DNA from: Brevibacterium permense
GTDB taxonomy: Bacteria; Actinomycetota; Actinomycetes; Actinomycetales; Brevibacteriaceae
Assembly (NCBI RefSeq): GCF_013280495.1
Contig: NZ_JABSSX010000004.1
Span: 62,001 to 126,000, forward strand
Direction: 5' to 3'
DNA: 64,000 nt
This document shows positions 18,296-27,442 of this stretch, in pieces. Each line of letters starts with the position of its first letter. Within the stretch, counting starts at the first letter, position 1. A program made the translations under genes and the position numbers. Under the pieces are notes generated by a model. The model was not told where the DNA came from, did no database searches, and worked only from the letters and a program-made list of their open reading frames with translations.

Positions 18296-18339
18296 AAAAG
18301 TCGAGCAGCACTGTTTCAAATCAGTGCTGCTCGACTTTT
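18296..18339 (-). terminator. intrinsic terminator downstream of hutU
   Basis: A perfect 18-bp stem (AAAAGTCGAGCAGCACTG, 18296-18313, and its complement 18322-18339) around an 8-nt loop. The A-run at one end and T-run at the other make it a canonical rho-independent terminator in both directions. It should end the hutU transcript coming from the right, separating hutU from the hutI operon. Confidence 0.9.
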
Positions 18340-18368
18340 CTCGAGCTGTTCGGCGCCCTTACTGCAGC

Positions 18369-18468
18369 GCGGAATCCACGTTTGGTACACCCTATTCTGA
18401 ACTGCCCACCGAGTGTTGCTACCACCGATAGATTCCGCCGTGAGCAATTCAGAACAGCCTGTACCAAA
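18369..18468. other. interleaved inverted repeats in the hutU 3' region
   Basis: Two pairs of complementary segments overlap in an A-B-A'-B' order. A is GCGGAATC (18369-18376) with GATTCCGC (18431-18438). B is a 24-nt segment (18381-18404) matching the complement of 18445-18468 at 20 of 24 positions, including TTTGGTACA and TTCTGAA. This order cannot form nested hairpins; in RNA it would give a pseudoknot-like fold. It lies between the hutU stop and the terminator, so it would be in the hutU 3' UTR. It could also be the remains of a small mobile element. Confidence 0.55.
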
Positions 18469-18536
18469 GTGCCCGCTTCAGCCGCGACCGCGCCCGTCGA
18501 CGCAGCGCACGTGTACGCACCTGCGCCGCAGACTGC

Positions 18537-20258
18537 TTACTGTGCGGCGGATTCCTCGTCACGCTTGTCGAGCTCGGGGATCATCGGCACCCGCTGACCG
18601 CGCTCCTCAGCCACCTCGGAGGCGCGGTCGTAGCCGGCGTCCACGTGGCGGATGACGCCCATGCCCGGGTCGTTCGTGAGCAAGCGTGCCAGTTTCTGAG
18701 CGGCCAGCTCGGTGCCGTCGGCCACGGAGACCTGTCCGGCGTGGATGGAGCGGCCGATCCCGACGCCGCCGCCGTGGTGGATCGACACCCAGGTCGCCCC
18801 CGAGGAGGTGTTGACCAGGGCGTTGAGCAGCGGCCAGTCGGCCACGGCGTCCGTGCCGTCGAGCATCGATTCGGTCTCGCGGTAGGGGCTGGCGACGGAA
18901 CCGGAGTCGAGGTGGTCGCGACCGATGACGATCGGGGCCGAGATCTTGCCTTCGGCGACGAGCTTGTTGAACAGCAGACCGGCCTGGTGGCGTTCCTTGT
19001 ATCCGAGCCAGCAGATGCGTGCCGGCAGGCCTTCGAACTCGACGTATTCGTTGGCGGCGTCGAGCCATGTGTGGAGGTGTTCGTTCTCGGGGAAGAGCTC
19101 CTTGAGAGCCTGGTCGGTGACCTCGATGTCCTTCGGGTCGCCGGACAGCGCGACCCAGCGGAAGGGTCCGAGGCCTTCGCAGAAGAGGGGGCGGATATAG
19201 GCGGGGACGAAGCCGGGGAATTCGAAGGCACGGTCATAGCCGGCTTTGCGAGCTTCGTCGCGGATCGAGTTGCCGTAGTCGAAGACCTCGGCGCCGCGGT
19301 CCTGGAATTCGACCATGGCCTTCACGTGCTTGGCCATGGACTCCTCGGCGCGGATGGTGAACTTCTCGGCATCCTGCTCGGCCTCTTCGTGCCACTCGTC
19401 GACGCTCACGCCCACCGGCAGGTAGGACAGCGGGTCGTGGGCCGAGGTCTGGTCGGTGACGATGTCGACTTCGGCTGCCTCGGGGCGGTCGAGGATGAGC
19501 GGGAGGATCTCGGCGGCGTTGCCGACGAGCCCGACGGACAGGGCCTGCTTGTTCTTCTTCGCTTCGATGACCTTGGCCAGTGCGGTGTCGAGGTCGGTTT
19601 CGACCTCGTCGAGGTAGCGCTTGCCCTTGCGACGGTCGAGGCGGGTCTTGTCGACGTCGATGATGAGGCAGGCGCCGCCGTTGAGAGTCACGGAAAGCGG
19701 CTGGGCTCCGCCCATTCCGCCGCAGCCGGCGGTGATGGTCAGGGTTCCGGCGAGGGTGCCGTCGAAGCGCTTGCGGGCGATAGCACCGAAGGTCTCGTAG
19801 GTGCCCTGGAGGATGCCCTGGGTGGCGATGTAGATCCAGGAGCCGGCGGTCATCTGGCCGTACATCATCAGGCCCTCGGCCTCGAGCTCGCGGAAGTGCT
19901 CCCAGTTGGCCCAGTCGCCGACGAGGTTGGAGTTCGCGATGAGCACGCGCGGGGCCCATTCGTGGGTGCGCATGACGCCGACCGGCTTGCCGGACTGGAT
20001 GAGCAGGGTCTCGTCGTCCTCGAGGTCGTCGAGGGTGCGCACGATTGCGTCATATGCTTCCCAGGAGCGGGCTGCGCGGCCGGTGCCGCCGTAGACGACG
20101 AGGTCTTCGGGACGCTCGGCGACCTCGGGGTCGAGGTTGTTCATGAGCATGCGCTTGGGGGCTTCGGTCTGCCAGGACTTCGCGGTGATCTCGGTTCCGC
20201 GGTCGGCGCGGATGACCCGGGAAGGGTCGTGCTGGGTGAACGACGGCTTGGTGGTCAT
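18537..20258 (-). CDS. hutU: urocanate hydratase
   Basis: Converts urocanate to 4-imidazolone-5-propionate using tightly bound NAD+. Family blocks are prominent: [35 protein letters not shown] and [13 protein letters not shown]…[18 protein letters not shown]. The frame is open to 20366, but ATG 20258 has an AAGGAG site 6 nt upstream and gives 573 residues, close to the usual 555. It is transcribed separately from hutI-hutH, with its own terminator at 18296-18339 and an operator copy at 20412-20427. Confidence 0.96.
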   Translation of the reverse strand: MTTKPSFTQHDPSRVIRADRGTEITAKSWQTEAPKRMLMNNLDPEVAERPEDLVVYGGTGRAARSWEAYDAIVRTLDDLEDDETLLIQSGKPVGVMRTHEWAPRVLIANSNLVGDWANWEHFRELEAEGLMMYGQMTAGSWIYIATQGILQGTYETFGAIARKRFDGTLAGTLTITAGCGGMGGAQPLSVTLNGGACLIIDVDKTRLDRRKGKRYLDEVETDLDTALAKVIEAKKNKQALSVGLVGNAAEILPLILDRPEAAEVDIVTDQTSAHDPLSYLPVGVSVDEWHEEAEQDAEKFTIRAEESMAKHVKAMVEFQDRGAEVFDYGNSIRDEARKAGYDRAFEFPGFVPAYIRPLFCEGLGPFRWVALSGDPKDIEVTDQALKELFPENEHLHTWLDAANEYVEFEGLPARICWLGYKERHQAGLLFNKLVAEGKISAPIVIGRDHLDSGSVASPYRETESMLDGTDAVADWPLLNALVNTSSGATWVSIHHGGGVGIGRSIHAGQVSVADGTELAAQKLARLLTNDPGMGVIRHVDAGYDRASEVAEERGQRVPMIPELDKRDEESAAQ

Positions 20259-20411
20259 GGGTTCTCCTTGTCGCTGTGTCCGACAACGCGGATACTGGTC
20301 TGCGGGTTCGGCAGGAAACCGACTATCGGCCCGTCCTGCGCTGTCTGCTCTGACTACACATCCCATTCTGGCGGCTGGAGAGGATCGCGGAAGTGGTCCG
20401 GATCAAGTTCT

Positions 20412-20427
20412 GTCCGATATTTCGGAC
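20412..20427. promoter_or_regulatory. hut-type 16-bp palindrome between hutU and lysR
   Basis: GTCCGATATTTCGGAC, identical to the site before hutI. It lies 154 nt before the hutU start and 132 nt before the lysR start, in the divergent gap, so it could control either or both. The flanking bases TTCT are shared with the permease site, extending that match to 19 bp. Confidence 0.75.
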
Positions 20428-20558
20428 GTGCTCGAGTATGCGCCGCACACCCCATTGCCGACCGCCACAAAACAGCTCAGGCATTGATTACCCAGCGTGC
20501 AATAATGATGGCCACCCGCATGTCCGACCGCCTGAACGCCTGACGAGGGAGATCGTCC

Positions 20559-21452
20559 ATGGAGCTGCAGCAGATCCGCGCCTTCGTCGCAGTCGCCGAG
20601 GAACTCCACTTCGGCCGCGCCGCCGAGCGCCTCGGCATGGCCCAGCCCCCGCTGAGCCGCACCATCCGCTCCCTGGAGACCGACCTCGGCGCCTCCCTGT
20701 TCCAACGCACGACCCGCTCGGTCAGCCTCTCCCCCGCAGGCGAGGCCCTGCTCGAGCCGGCCAAACACATGCTCGCCACCCAGCAGGCCGCGATCGAATC
20801 CGTCCACCGCTCCTCCAGCGGTGAGGTCGGCCGGGTTCGCTTCGGGTATTCGCACCCGTCCTCCCGCGACCTGGCAGCCACCCTCGTGGCCGCCTCACAC
20901 GAACGCAGTCCGGGAATCACCTTCCACCTCGAGTCGACCGTCTATGCCGACGAGGGGCTTGAGAGGATCGTGGACGGCACGCTCGATCTCGCCCTTGTCC
21001 GCTGGCGCCGGCGGCCCCCGCTCATCGCCGGACGCCCCGTCGCGATCGAGCGCCCCTGCGTCGCCATGCCGAGTTCACACCGACTGGCGAAGCGAAAGAA
21101 GATCGGCGTCGCCGAACTCGCCGATGAGCCCTTCGTCCTCCTGCCCGCGCGGCCGAATTCGAACCTGCGCGAGACCGCCATGCGACTGTGCCTCGATGCC
21201 GGGTTCAGCCCGCGTACGGTCCAGGAGGCCCCCGACTCGCAGTCGATCTCTGCGCTCGTGGCCGCCGGAATGGGTGTGACGATCACGTTCGACTCCGTCG
21301 CCGCCGGCTACGACTCGCGGGTCTCCGCGGTGCCGCTCGACCTGCCGAACGAAGCCACTCAGCTTCACCTCGCCTATCGACTCGACCATCAGGCCGCCGC
21401 CCTGAGCACGGTCCTCGATGTCGCCGAGGCGGTCCTGCCGACAGTCCGCTGA
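20559..21452 (+). CDS. LysR-family transcriptional regulator
   Basis: 297 residues: an N-terminal winged helix-turn-helix (MELQQIRAFVAVAEELHFGR AAERLGMAQPPLSRTIRSLE), then a periplasmic-binding-protein-like effector domain (about 90-297). GGGAG precedes ATG 20559. LysR regulators are usually divergent from a target, and this one is divergent from hutU, with the shared palindrome in the gap. It may respond to urocanate or histidine; alternatively it controls the thiolase cluster downstream. The hut palindrome lacks an obvious T-N11-A arrangement, which slightly favours the IclR protein as its reader. Confidence 0.9.
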   Translation: MELQQIRAFVAVAEELHFGRAAERLGMAQPPLSRTIRSLETDLGASLFQRTTRSVSLSPAGEALLEPAKHMLATQQAAIESVHRSSSGEVGRVRFGYSHPSSRDLAATLVAASHERSPGITFHLESTVYADEGLERIVDGTLDLALVRWRRRPPLIAGRPVAIERPCVAMPSSHRLAKRKKIGVAELADEPFVLLPARPNSNLRETAMRLCLDAGFSPRTVQEAPDSQSISALVAAGMGVTITFDSVAAGYDSRVSAVPLDLPNEATQLHLAYRLDHQAAALSTVLDVAEAVLPTVR

Positions 21453-21624
21453 GCTCGGCCGGTCTCACCGCCGTTCGGAAAACCTCCACGTCCGTCGCCC
21501 ACGCGACCGACCCCACCGTCGTTCGCCGCGCACGCGTCCGCAGTCGGTGCATCCGCCATGGGGGCGTCGGATGACCATTCATTGAGACGACCTCTTGTCT
21601 CCGGCGATCTATTCGGATATGTTC

Positions 21625-21644
21625 ATCAATCAGAATGTATTGAT
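21625..21644. promoter_or_regulatory. inverted repeat in the thiolase promoter region
   Basis: ATCAAT and ATTGAT form an inverted repeat around 8 nt in an AT-rich patch about 85-105 nt before the thiolase start. The overlapping word GTTCATCAATCAGA (21621-21634) recurs exactly at 37062-37075, before a thioesterase gene. A repressor site is plausible; no regulator is adjacent except the LysR gene just upstream. Confidence 0.4.
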
Positions 21645-21727
21645 ATCAGCATCGGCAGTGATGCCGAAGGGATCGATGCCCCACCGCCGCGGCAGGACGG
21701 CTCGATCACAACCCAAAGGGAGACTCT

Positions 21728-22951
21728 GTGTCCGAAGACATCGTCATCTGCGAACCTCTCCGCTCCCCCGTGGGCGGATTCGGCGGACAGTTCAAGAACG
21801 TTCCGCATGAGGAGCTCGGCCGACAGGTCCTCACAGCCCTGCTGGAGAAGACCAACCTGCCGGGCGAGACCATTGAGGATGTCGTCCTCGGCAACTGCTA
21901 TCCGCACATGGAGACTCCGGCGATCGGCCGCGTCGTCGCCCTCAATGCGGGACTGCCGATCACCGTTCCCGGCCGCCAGGTCGACCGTCGCTGCGGCTCC
22001 GGCCTGCAGGCGATCGCCGACGCCCACGCGATGATCTCAGCCGGTTTCGCCGACCTCGTCGTTGCCGGCGGCGTCGAGTCGATGAGCCGCGCACCGTTCT
22101 TCAACGAGGAGATCCGGTGGGGCGTCAAGGGCGGCAACATCGAACTCAAGGACGGTCTCGTCCGCGGCCGCCTCACCGCCGGCGGCAAGGATTACCCGGT
22201 GCCCGGAGGAATGATCGAAACCGCGGAGAATCTGCGTCGGGAGTACAAGATCTCGCGGGAGGACCAGGACGCCTACGCCGTGGAATCGCATCGTCGGGCC
22301 GCCTCGGCGACGGAAGAGGGGAAGTTCGCCGACGAGATCGTGCCGATCACGCTGCCCGCCACCCGGAAGACCCCCGAACAGGTCATCTCGACCGACGAGC
22401 ACATCCGTCCCGGCTCGACGGTCGAGAAGCTCGCGAAGCTCAAGCCGATGCTTGGGAAGTCCGACGACGAGGCCACGGTGACCGCGGGCAATGCCTCGGG
22501 CCAGAACGATGGTGCCGCCTTGTGCATCGTCACCACCGCGGCCAAGGCCGCCGAGCTCGGCCTGCGGGTCTTCGCCCGCATGCGCAGCTGGGCGGTGGCC
22601 GGAGTGCCGCCGAAGACGATGGGCATCGGTCCGGTCCCCGCGACCGCGAAGGCACTGCAGCGTGCGGGTCTCGAACTCGGCGATATCGACCTCATCGAAC
22701 TCAACGAGGCATTCGCGGCGCAGGTGCTCGCCTGCACGACCGAATGGAAGCTGTCCGAATCCGACTTCGCCGAGCGTCTCAACGTCAACGGCTCGGGCAT
22801 CTCACTGGGCCACCCGGTCGGCGCGACCGGTGGGCGCATCCTCGCCACCCTGCTGCGCGAGATGGATCGCCGCGAATCGCGCTACGGCCTCGAGACCATG
22901 TGCATCGGCGGCGGTCAGGGAATGGCCGCCGTCTTCGAACGCGTCGCCTGA
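21728..22951 (+). CDS. acetyl-CoA acetyltransferase (thiolase)
   Basis: 407 residues of the thiolase family, performing reversible Claisen condensation or thiolytic cleavage of 3-ketoacyl-CoA. Catalytic residues are visible: the nucleophilic Cys89 in RRCGSGLQA, the His in GHPVGATGG and the C-terminal Cys in CIGGGQGMAAVF. GTG 21728 is preceded by AAGGGAG. It is the first gene of a plus-strand series (CoA-transferase, acyl-CoA dehydrogenase) that looks like catabolism of a short or branched acyl-CoA. A very stable hairpin lies just after its stop, so transcription into the next gene may be reduced. Confidence 0.92.
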   Translation: MSEDIVICEPLRSPVGGFGGQFKNVPHEELGRQVLTALLEKTNLPGETIEDVVLGNCYPHMETPAIGRVVALNAGLPITVPGRQVDRRCGSGLQAIADAHAMISAGFADLVVAGGVESMSRAPFFNEEIRWGVKGGNIELKDGLVRGRLTAGGKDYPVPGGMIETAENLRREYKISREDQDAYAVESHRRAASATEEGKFADEIVPITLPATRKTPEQVISTDEHIRPGSTVEKLAKLKPMLGKSDDEATVTAGNASGQNDGAALCIVTTAAKAAELGLRVFARMRSWAVAGVPPKTMGIGPVPATAKALQRAGLELGDIDLIELNEAFAAQVLACTTEWKLSESDFAERLNVNGSGISLGHPVGATGGRILATLLREMDRRESRYGLETMCIGGGQGMAAVFERVA

Positions 22952-22991
22952 GACTCACCCCTCCTGAGCCTGATCTTTTCAAGGCAGAACT

Positions 22992-23052
22992 GAGTTCCGG
23001 ACGTTCCGTGCGGGAACGGACACCCATTTCCCGCACGGAACGGCCGGAACTC
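22992..23052 (+). terminator. 25-bp hairpin after the thiolase gene
   Basis: Two 25-nt arms (22992-23016 and 23028-23052) are complementary at 24 of 25 positions around an 11-nt loop. The arms are built from GTTCCGTGCGGGAA-type sequence. No U-tract follows, so it may be a rho-independent-like terminator of the actinobacterial type, an mRNA-stabilising structure, or an attenuator before the CoA-transferase. Confidence 0.65.
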
Positions 23053-23185
23053 TCCTCGACTCCGGCGACCGAGACCGTCGCGCCTCCAGCCCAGCCCAGA
23101 CTGCGTACCCGTCCGTCCAACACCTCGGACGAAATCCGCAGAGACCCCGTTGTCTTCGCCCTGGTCAGCGCCGAGGATGAGGATC

Positions 23186-24328
23186 ATGAACGCAACGAAG
23201 CAGCTGCTGACCGGGGTTCGGGTCGCCGATTTCTCCCGAGTCCTCGCCGGTCCCTACGCCACGGTGATGCTCGCCGACCAGGGCGCCGAGGTCATCAAGA
23301 TCGAGATGCCCGGCCACGGAGACGATTCCCGACATCTCGGACCCTTCACAGATTCCGGGTCGACTTACTTCACCGGACTCAACCGCGGCAAGCGATCGGT
23401 CGAGGCCGATCTCAAGGACCCGGAAGACCACGCTCGTCTGCTCGACCTCATCAAGACCTGCGATGTCGTCGTCGAGAACTTCCGTCCCGGAGTCGCCGCG
23501 AAGCTCGGCCTGTCCTATGAGGGCATCAAGGCCGTGAAGCCCGATATCGTCTACGCGTCGATCTCCGGCTTCGGGCAGCACGGCAGCCAGGCGGGACGTC
23601 CCGCCTATGACACGGTCATCCAGGCCCTGAGCGGCCTCATGGCCTCGACCGGCTTCCCCGACAGCTCCCCCACCCGAGTCGGAGAATCCATCGCCGACGT
23701 CTCCGCCGGAGTCTTCGCCGCCTTCGGCATCTCGTCGGCGCTCTTCCACCGGCAGACGACCGGCGAAGGCGCCCATATCGACATCCCGATGCTCGACGTC
23801 ATGCTCGCCATGCAGCCGACGAACGCCTCCATCCACTCCGCCGGATCCGCTCCCACCCGGGTCGGCAACCGCCACCCCGTCTCGGCACCGTTCGACACCT
23901 ACCGCGCCGCCGACGGACTCCTCGTCATCGCTGTGGCCAACGACCGCCTCTTCGGCACCCTGGCCGCCACCCTCGGCAAGCCGGGGCTGGCCACGGATCC
24001 GCGCTTCACCACCGATGCTCAGCGCTCGGACAACGATGAGGCCCTGCGCATCGAGATCGAAGATTTCACCGCCGGGCGCACCGTGACCGAGCTGTGCGAG
24101 ATCTTCGATGCCGCCGGAATCCCGAACTCCCCCGTTCTCGACTTTGCCGAGGCGGTCACCGGCCCCATCGGCGCGGACCGTGGCCTGACCGCCACCGATC
24201 CCCGGTCCGGGCACGCCTTCCTCGGCCACCCGCTCCTCGTCGATGGCACCCGCCCCTCGTCCGCGCTTCCGGCGCCCCGCCTCGGCGAGCACAATGCAGA
24301 CTTCGCCACACCCACCGACGCACCCTGA
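23186..24328 (+). CDS. class III CoA-transferase (CaiB/BaiF family)
   Basis: 380 residues. Family III CoA-transferases move CoA between acids through a covalent aspartyl intermediate; the Asp is in ESIADVSAGV. The N-terminal ADFSRVLAGPYATVMLADQG AEVIKIE block and GLNRGKRSV are typical. The frame opens at 23150, but ATG 23186 follows GAGGATGAGG and aligns with family N-termini. It lies between thiolase and acyl-CoA dehydrogenase genes and may activate the acid that this pathway degrades. Donor and acceptor acids are unknown. Confidence 0.9.
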   Translation: MNATKQLLTGVRVADFSRVLAGPYATVMLADQGAEVIKIEMPGHGDDSRHLGPFTDSGSTYFTGLNRGKRSVEADLKDPEDHARLLDLIKTCDVVVENFRPGVAAKLGLSYEGIKAVKPDIVYASISGFGQHGSQAGRPAYDTVIQALSGLMASTGFPDSSPTRVGESIADVSAGVFAAFGISSALFHRQTTGEGAHIDIPMLDVMLAMQPTNASIHSAGSAPTRVGNRHPVSAPFDTYRAADGLLVIAVANDRLFGTLAATLGKPGLATDPRFTTDAQRSDNDEALRIEIEDFTAGRTVTELCEIFDAAGIPNSPVLDFAEAVTGPIGADRGLTATDPRSGHAFLGHPLLVDGTRPSSALPAPRLGEHNADFATPTDAP

Positions 24329-24522
24329 CCTGACCGGCTGGCGCCAACCTCGCCGAGGCGGCGCGGACGAAGCCGTCGGACCCAACGGATTCGACGGACT
24401 CGGCCGAACCGACCGAGTCGGCGAACTGAGCCGCTGGCCGAAGGATTCGGCTCCTCGCGCGGACGCCTCCCTCCACGCACATCCTCTTCACCTCACGATC
24501 ACCCCACCTCCAAGGAGCACTC

Positions 24523-25659
24523 ATGGCCTTCGACATCACCGCCGACGAACAGGAACTCGTCGACGCCGTCGCCCAGATCAGCAAGGACGTCCTCGCCCCG
24601 CAGGCGGCGGCCGCCGACGCGAACGAACGCGTCTCGGATGAGACGTTGAAGACCCTCGCCGAGGTGGGGGTCATGGGGCTCAACCTGCCCGAGGAATTCG
24701 GCGGACCCGGAGTCGGATCGGTAGCGATGAGCCAGATGGTCGCCGCCATCACCGAGGCGTGCGCGTCCACAGCGTCGATCGTCACCGCGCAGTTCCTCGC
24801 CACCGATTCGATCCTCCTCGGCGGCACCGATGCCCAGCGCGAAGGGTGGCTGCCGCGGGCCGCTGCCGGCGAGGTCATCGGAGCTTTCGGACTCACCGAG
24901 CCGGGTGCCGGTTCGAACCCGGCGGAGATGTCGACGAAGGCCACACGGGTCGACGGCGGTTGGCATCTCAAGGGCACGAAGTGCTTCATCACCAACGCCG
25001 GCTTCGCGGACTTCATCATCGTCTACGCGAAGACCGACGTCGATGCCGGCCACAAGGGAATCAGCGCCTTCATCGTCGACACCGCGGCCGCCTCGGCGGG
25101 GTTGGATTTCAATCCCCCGGAGAAGACGATGGGACTGCGCGGCAGCCCGGTCTACGAGTTCGTCATCGACACGGTCGTGCCCGAGGATGCCCTCCTCGGG
25201 GACGCAGGCGAGGGCTTCACCACAGCCATGCGGGTGCTCGACCGGGGTCGCATCGAGGTCGCGGCGATGAGCCTGGGAATCGGCAAGGCCGCCCTCGACG
25301 CCGCCGTGGCGTGGGCGGGTGAGCGCAAGATCAGCGGGAAACCGCTGGGCCGCCTGCAGGGCATCGCATTCAAGCTCGCGGACATGTACACGAAGTACCG
25401 GTCGGCGTGGCTGCTGACGATGGACGCCGCCGAACAGCGCGATTCAGGGGTCGACTTCACCCGTTCCTCGGCCACAGCGAAACTCGCCGCCTCCGAAGCG
25501 GCCGCGTACATCGCCGATGAAGCCCTGCAGATCCACGGCGGCTACGGCTTCACCCGGGGCTTTCCGCTCGAACGCTACGTTCGCGATGCGAGGATCTATC
25601 GCATCTACGAAGGATCGTCGGAGATCCAGCGGACGATCATTGCCCGCTCTCTGTCCTGA
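24523..25659 (+). CDS. acyl-CoA dehydrogenase
   Basis: A 378-residue flavoprotein of the acyl-CoA dehydrogenase family that introduces an alpha-beta double bond into an acyl-CoA. Seen: the AFGLTEPGAGSNPAEM flavin and substrate loop, KCFITNAG, the IHGGYGFTRGFPLERY block and the catalytic-base region YEGSSEIQRTII. An AAGGAG site precedes ATG 24523. The 194-nt gap before it has no feature beyond two copies of the CCGAGGCGG word or close variants. The product of the adjacent CoA-transferase could be its substrate. Confidence 0.92.
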   Translation: MAFDITADEQELVDAVAQISKDVLAPQAAAADANERVSDETLKTLAEVGVMGLNLPEEFGGPGVGSVAMSQMVAAITEACASTASIVTAQFLATDSILLGGTDAQREGWLPRAAAGEVIGAFGLTEPGAGSNPAEMSTKATRVDGGWHLKGTKCFITNAGFADFIIVYAKTDVDAGHKGISAFIVDTAAASAGLDFNPPEKTMGLRGSPVYEFVIDTVVPEDALLGDAGEGFTTAMRVLDRGRIEVAAMSLGIGKAALDAAVAWAGERKISGKPLGRLQGIAFKLADMYTKYRSAWLLTMDAAEQRDSGVDFTRSSATAKLAASEAAAYIADEALQIHGGYGFTRGFPLERYVRDARIYRIYEGSSEIQRTIIARSLS

Positions 25660-25789
25660 CGAGGCGGCTGAAACAAGCCGGAGAATCGAGCGAAACAGAA
25701 CAGAAATCCGTCCGAGATTACGATCGAAGCGGGGCTGAGGGGCGAGTCATTCGCCGTTGAGTCCCGCTATTCATTTCACCCCGCAGATG

Positions 25790-25805
25790 ATCCGAAATAT
25801 CGGAC
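25790..25805. promoter_or_regulatory. hut-type palindrome upstream of the NCS1 permease
   Basis: ATCCGAAATATCGGAC is the reverse complement of the hutI/hutU palindrome with one change at the end. It is centred about 87 nt before the TTG start at 25885. Including flanks, 19 bp match the hutU-lysR site. This ties the permease to histidine utilisation. Confidence 0.7.
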
Positions 25806-25884
25806 AGAATGTGTGATTCAGGTCTCGTCGGTCGCCTCCTCTGGGTGTTGACTGAATCTGATTTATCACTCAAAGGAGGCAATC

Positions 25885-27315
25885 TTGGCTAGTACGACCA
25901 ATTCGGGGATCGAGAAGCGATCCATCGAGATGGTGCCTGACGCCGAGCGTCACGGAACGCCACGTTCCCAGTTCACCCTGTGGTTCGGCGCCAACACTCA
26001 GATCACCGCGATCGTCGACGGGGCCTTGGCCGTCGTCTTCGGCGCCGACGCACTCTGGGCGATCATCGGCCTGCTCATCGGCAACATCATCGGCGGAATC
26101 GTCATGGCGCTGCACTCGGCGCAGGGTCCGCAGCTGGGACTGCCGCAGATGATCTCCTCACGTGCCCAGTTCGGCATCATCGGTGCGATCATCCCGCTCG
26201 TGCTCGTCGTGCTCATGTACATCGGCTTCGCCTCGACCGGCGCGGTCCTGTCCGGTCAAGCCGTCAACCTCATCATCGGCGTGCAGACTCCGTGGATCGG
26301 CATCGTCATCTTCGGCGCGCTCACCGCCCTGGTGGCCCTGCTGGGATACAAGTACATCCATGTGCTCGGTCGGATCTCCTCGGTGACGGGCCTGCTCGGG
26401 TTCCTCTTCATCACCTACTGCGTGATCACGCAGGTCGACGTTCCCGGACTGATCTCGGGTTCGTCGTTCGCCTTCCCCGCCTTCCTCTCCGCGATCGCCC
26501 TGTCCGTGGGCTGGCAGCTGACCTACGGCCCCTACGTCGCCGACTATTCGCGGTACCTGCCGCGGTCGACCTCGTCGTCGAAGACCTTCTGGTTCACCTT
26601 CGGCGGATCGGTCATCGGATCGCAGTGGTCGATGACCCTCGGAGCACTCATCGGTGCCGCCGCCATGACGGAGTCCGGCAACGAATTCGTCGAGAACCAG
26701 GTCGCCTACGTCGGGGACATCGTCGGCGGCGGCGTCTTCGCGCTCCTCATCTTCGTCGTCATCCTGCTGGGCAAGCTCACCGTCAACACGCTCAACGCCT
26801 ACGGTGCGTTCATGTGCACGCTGACGATCCTCACCTCCTTCGGCAACAAGGCGACCATCCGCCGCTGGACGCGCGCGGTCTTCGTCATCGGCATCGTCAC
26901 CCTCACCGTGCTCGTGGCGCTGCTGGCCTCGGCGGACTTCCTCGCGAACTTCAAGAACTTCGTCCTCGCGCTGCTCATGGTCTTCACGCCATGGTCGGTC
27001 ATCAACCTCACCGACTACTACCTGATCTCGAAGGACCGCTTCGACATCCCCGCCTTCTACGACCGGGCCGGCCGCTACGGCGCATGGAACTGGCGTGCAC
27101 TGCTCGCCTACGGCGTCGGCGTGATCATCCAGATCCCGTTCCTCGCGCAGTCGTTCTACACCGGCCCGCTGGTCGCGAAGCTCGGCGGCGCGGACATCTC
27201 GTGGCTCGTGGGCATCGTCGTCACCTTCGTCCTCTACTTCGTGCTCATCCGCAACCACGGAGTCGCCCCGAAGGAGACGATCTACCCCAGCCTCGAGGAA
27301 CTCGAGCGCAAGTGA
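25885..27315 (+). CDS. NCS1-family permease, probable urocanate/histidine-type transporter
   Basis: 476 residues with about twelve membrane segments, of the nucleobase-cation-symport-1 (purine/cytosine permease) family: FTLWFGANTQITAIVDGALA near the start, GLPQMISSRAQFG, and the C-terminal NLTDYYLISKDRFDIPAFY block. TTG 25885 is the only start with a proper site (AAAGGAGG, 5-nt spacer). Annotation pipelines would call it a cytosine permease, but its promoter carries the hut palindrome. NCS1-type permeases occur in hut loci of other bacteria, so urocanate or histidine import is the better inference here. Confidence 0.88.
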   Translation: MASTTNSGIEKRSIEMVPDAERHGTPRSQFTLWFGANTQITAIVDGALAVVFGADALWAIIGLLIGNIIGGIVMALHSAQGPQLGLPQMISSRAQFGIIGAIIPLVLVVLMYIGFASTGAVLSGQAVNLIIGVQTPWIGIVIFGALTALVALLGYKYIHVLGRISSVTGLLGFLFITYCVITQVDVPGLISGSSFAFPAFLSAIALSVGWQLTYGPYVADYSRYLPRSTSSSKTFWFTFGGSVIGSQWSMTLGALIGAAAMTESGNEFVENQVAYVGDIVGGGVFALLIFVVILLGKLTVNTLNAYGAFMCTLTILTSFGNKATIRRWTRAVFVIGIVTLTVLVALLASADFLANFKNFVLALLMVFTPWSVINLTDYYLISKDRFDIPAFYDRAGRYGAWNWRALLAYGVGVIIQIPFLAQSFYTGPLVAKLGGADISWLVGIVVTFVLYFVLIRNHGVAPKETIYPSLEELERK

Positions 27316-27318
27316 GCC

Positions 27319-27373
27319 CCACCCCCGCCGAGGCGGCCCCGCCCATTCCGGGCAGCTGACCTCGGCGGGGTGG
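27319..27373 (+). terminator. terminator-like hairpin after the permease
   Basis: CCACCCC(C)GCCGAGG (27319-27333) pairs with CCTCGGCGGGGTGG (27360-27373), a 14-bp stem with one bulged C around a 26-nt loop, starting 4 nt after the permease stop. The stem is built from the over-represented CCGAGGCGG word. Confidence 0.65.
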
Positions 27374-27384
27374 TTCCGCTCCCC

Positions 27385-27433
27385 CAACGGCCGTCGGCCG
27401 GCAGCGTGCTTCGCTGCCGACCGGCGGCCGTTG
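27385..27433. repeat. 22-bp GC-rich hairpin
   Basis: Arms at 27385-27406 and 27412-27433 pair at 20 of 22 positions around a TGCTT loop; the outer ends read CAACGGCCG and CGGCCGTTG. It is the second of three consecutive inverted repeats in this gap and may be a terminator. No coding potential is evident here. Confidence 0.7.
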
Positions 27434-27442
27434 TCGTGTCTC

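Noticed and set aside
18645..20543. A 632-codon plus-strand open frame opposite hutU
   Set aside because: It is the antisense shadow of hutU. Its product is a low-complexity Val/Gly/Glu-rich string with no family pattern and no ribosome site.
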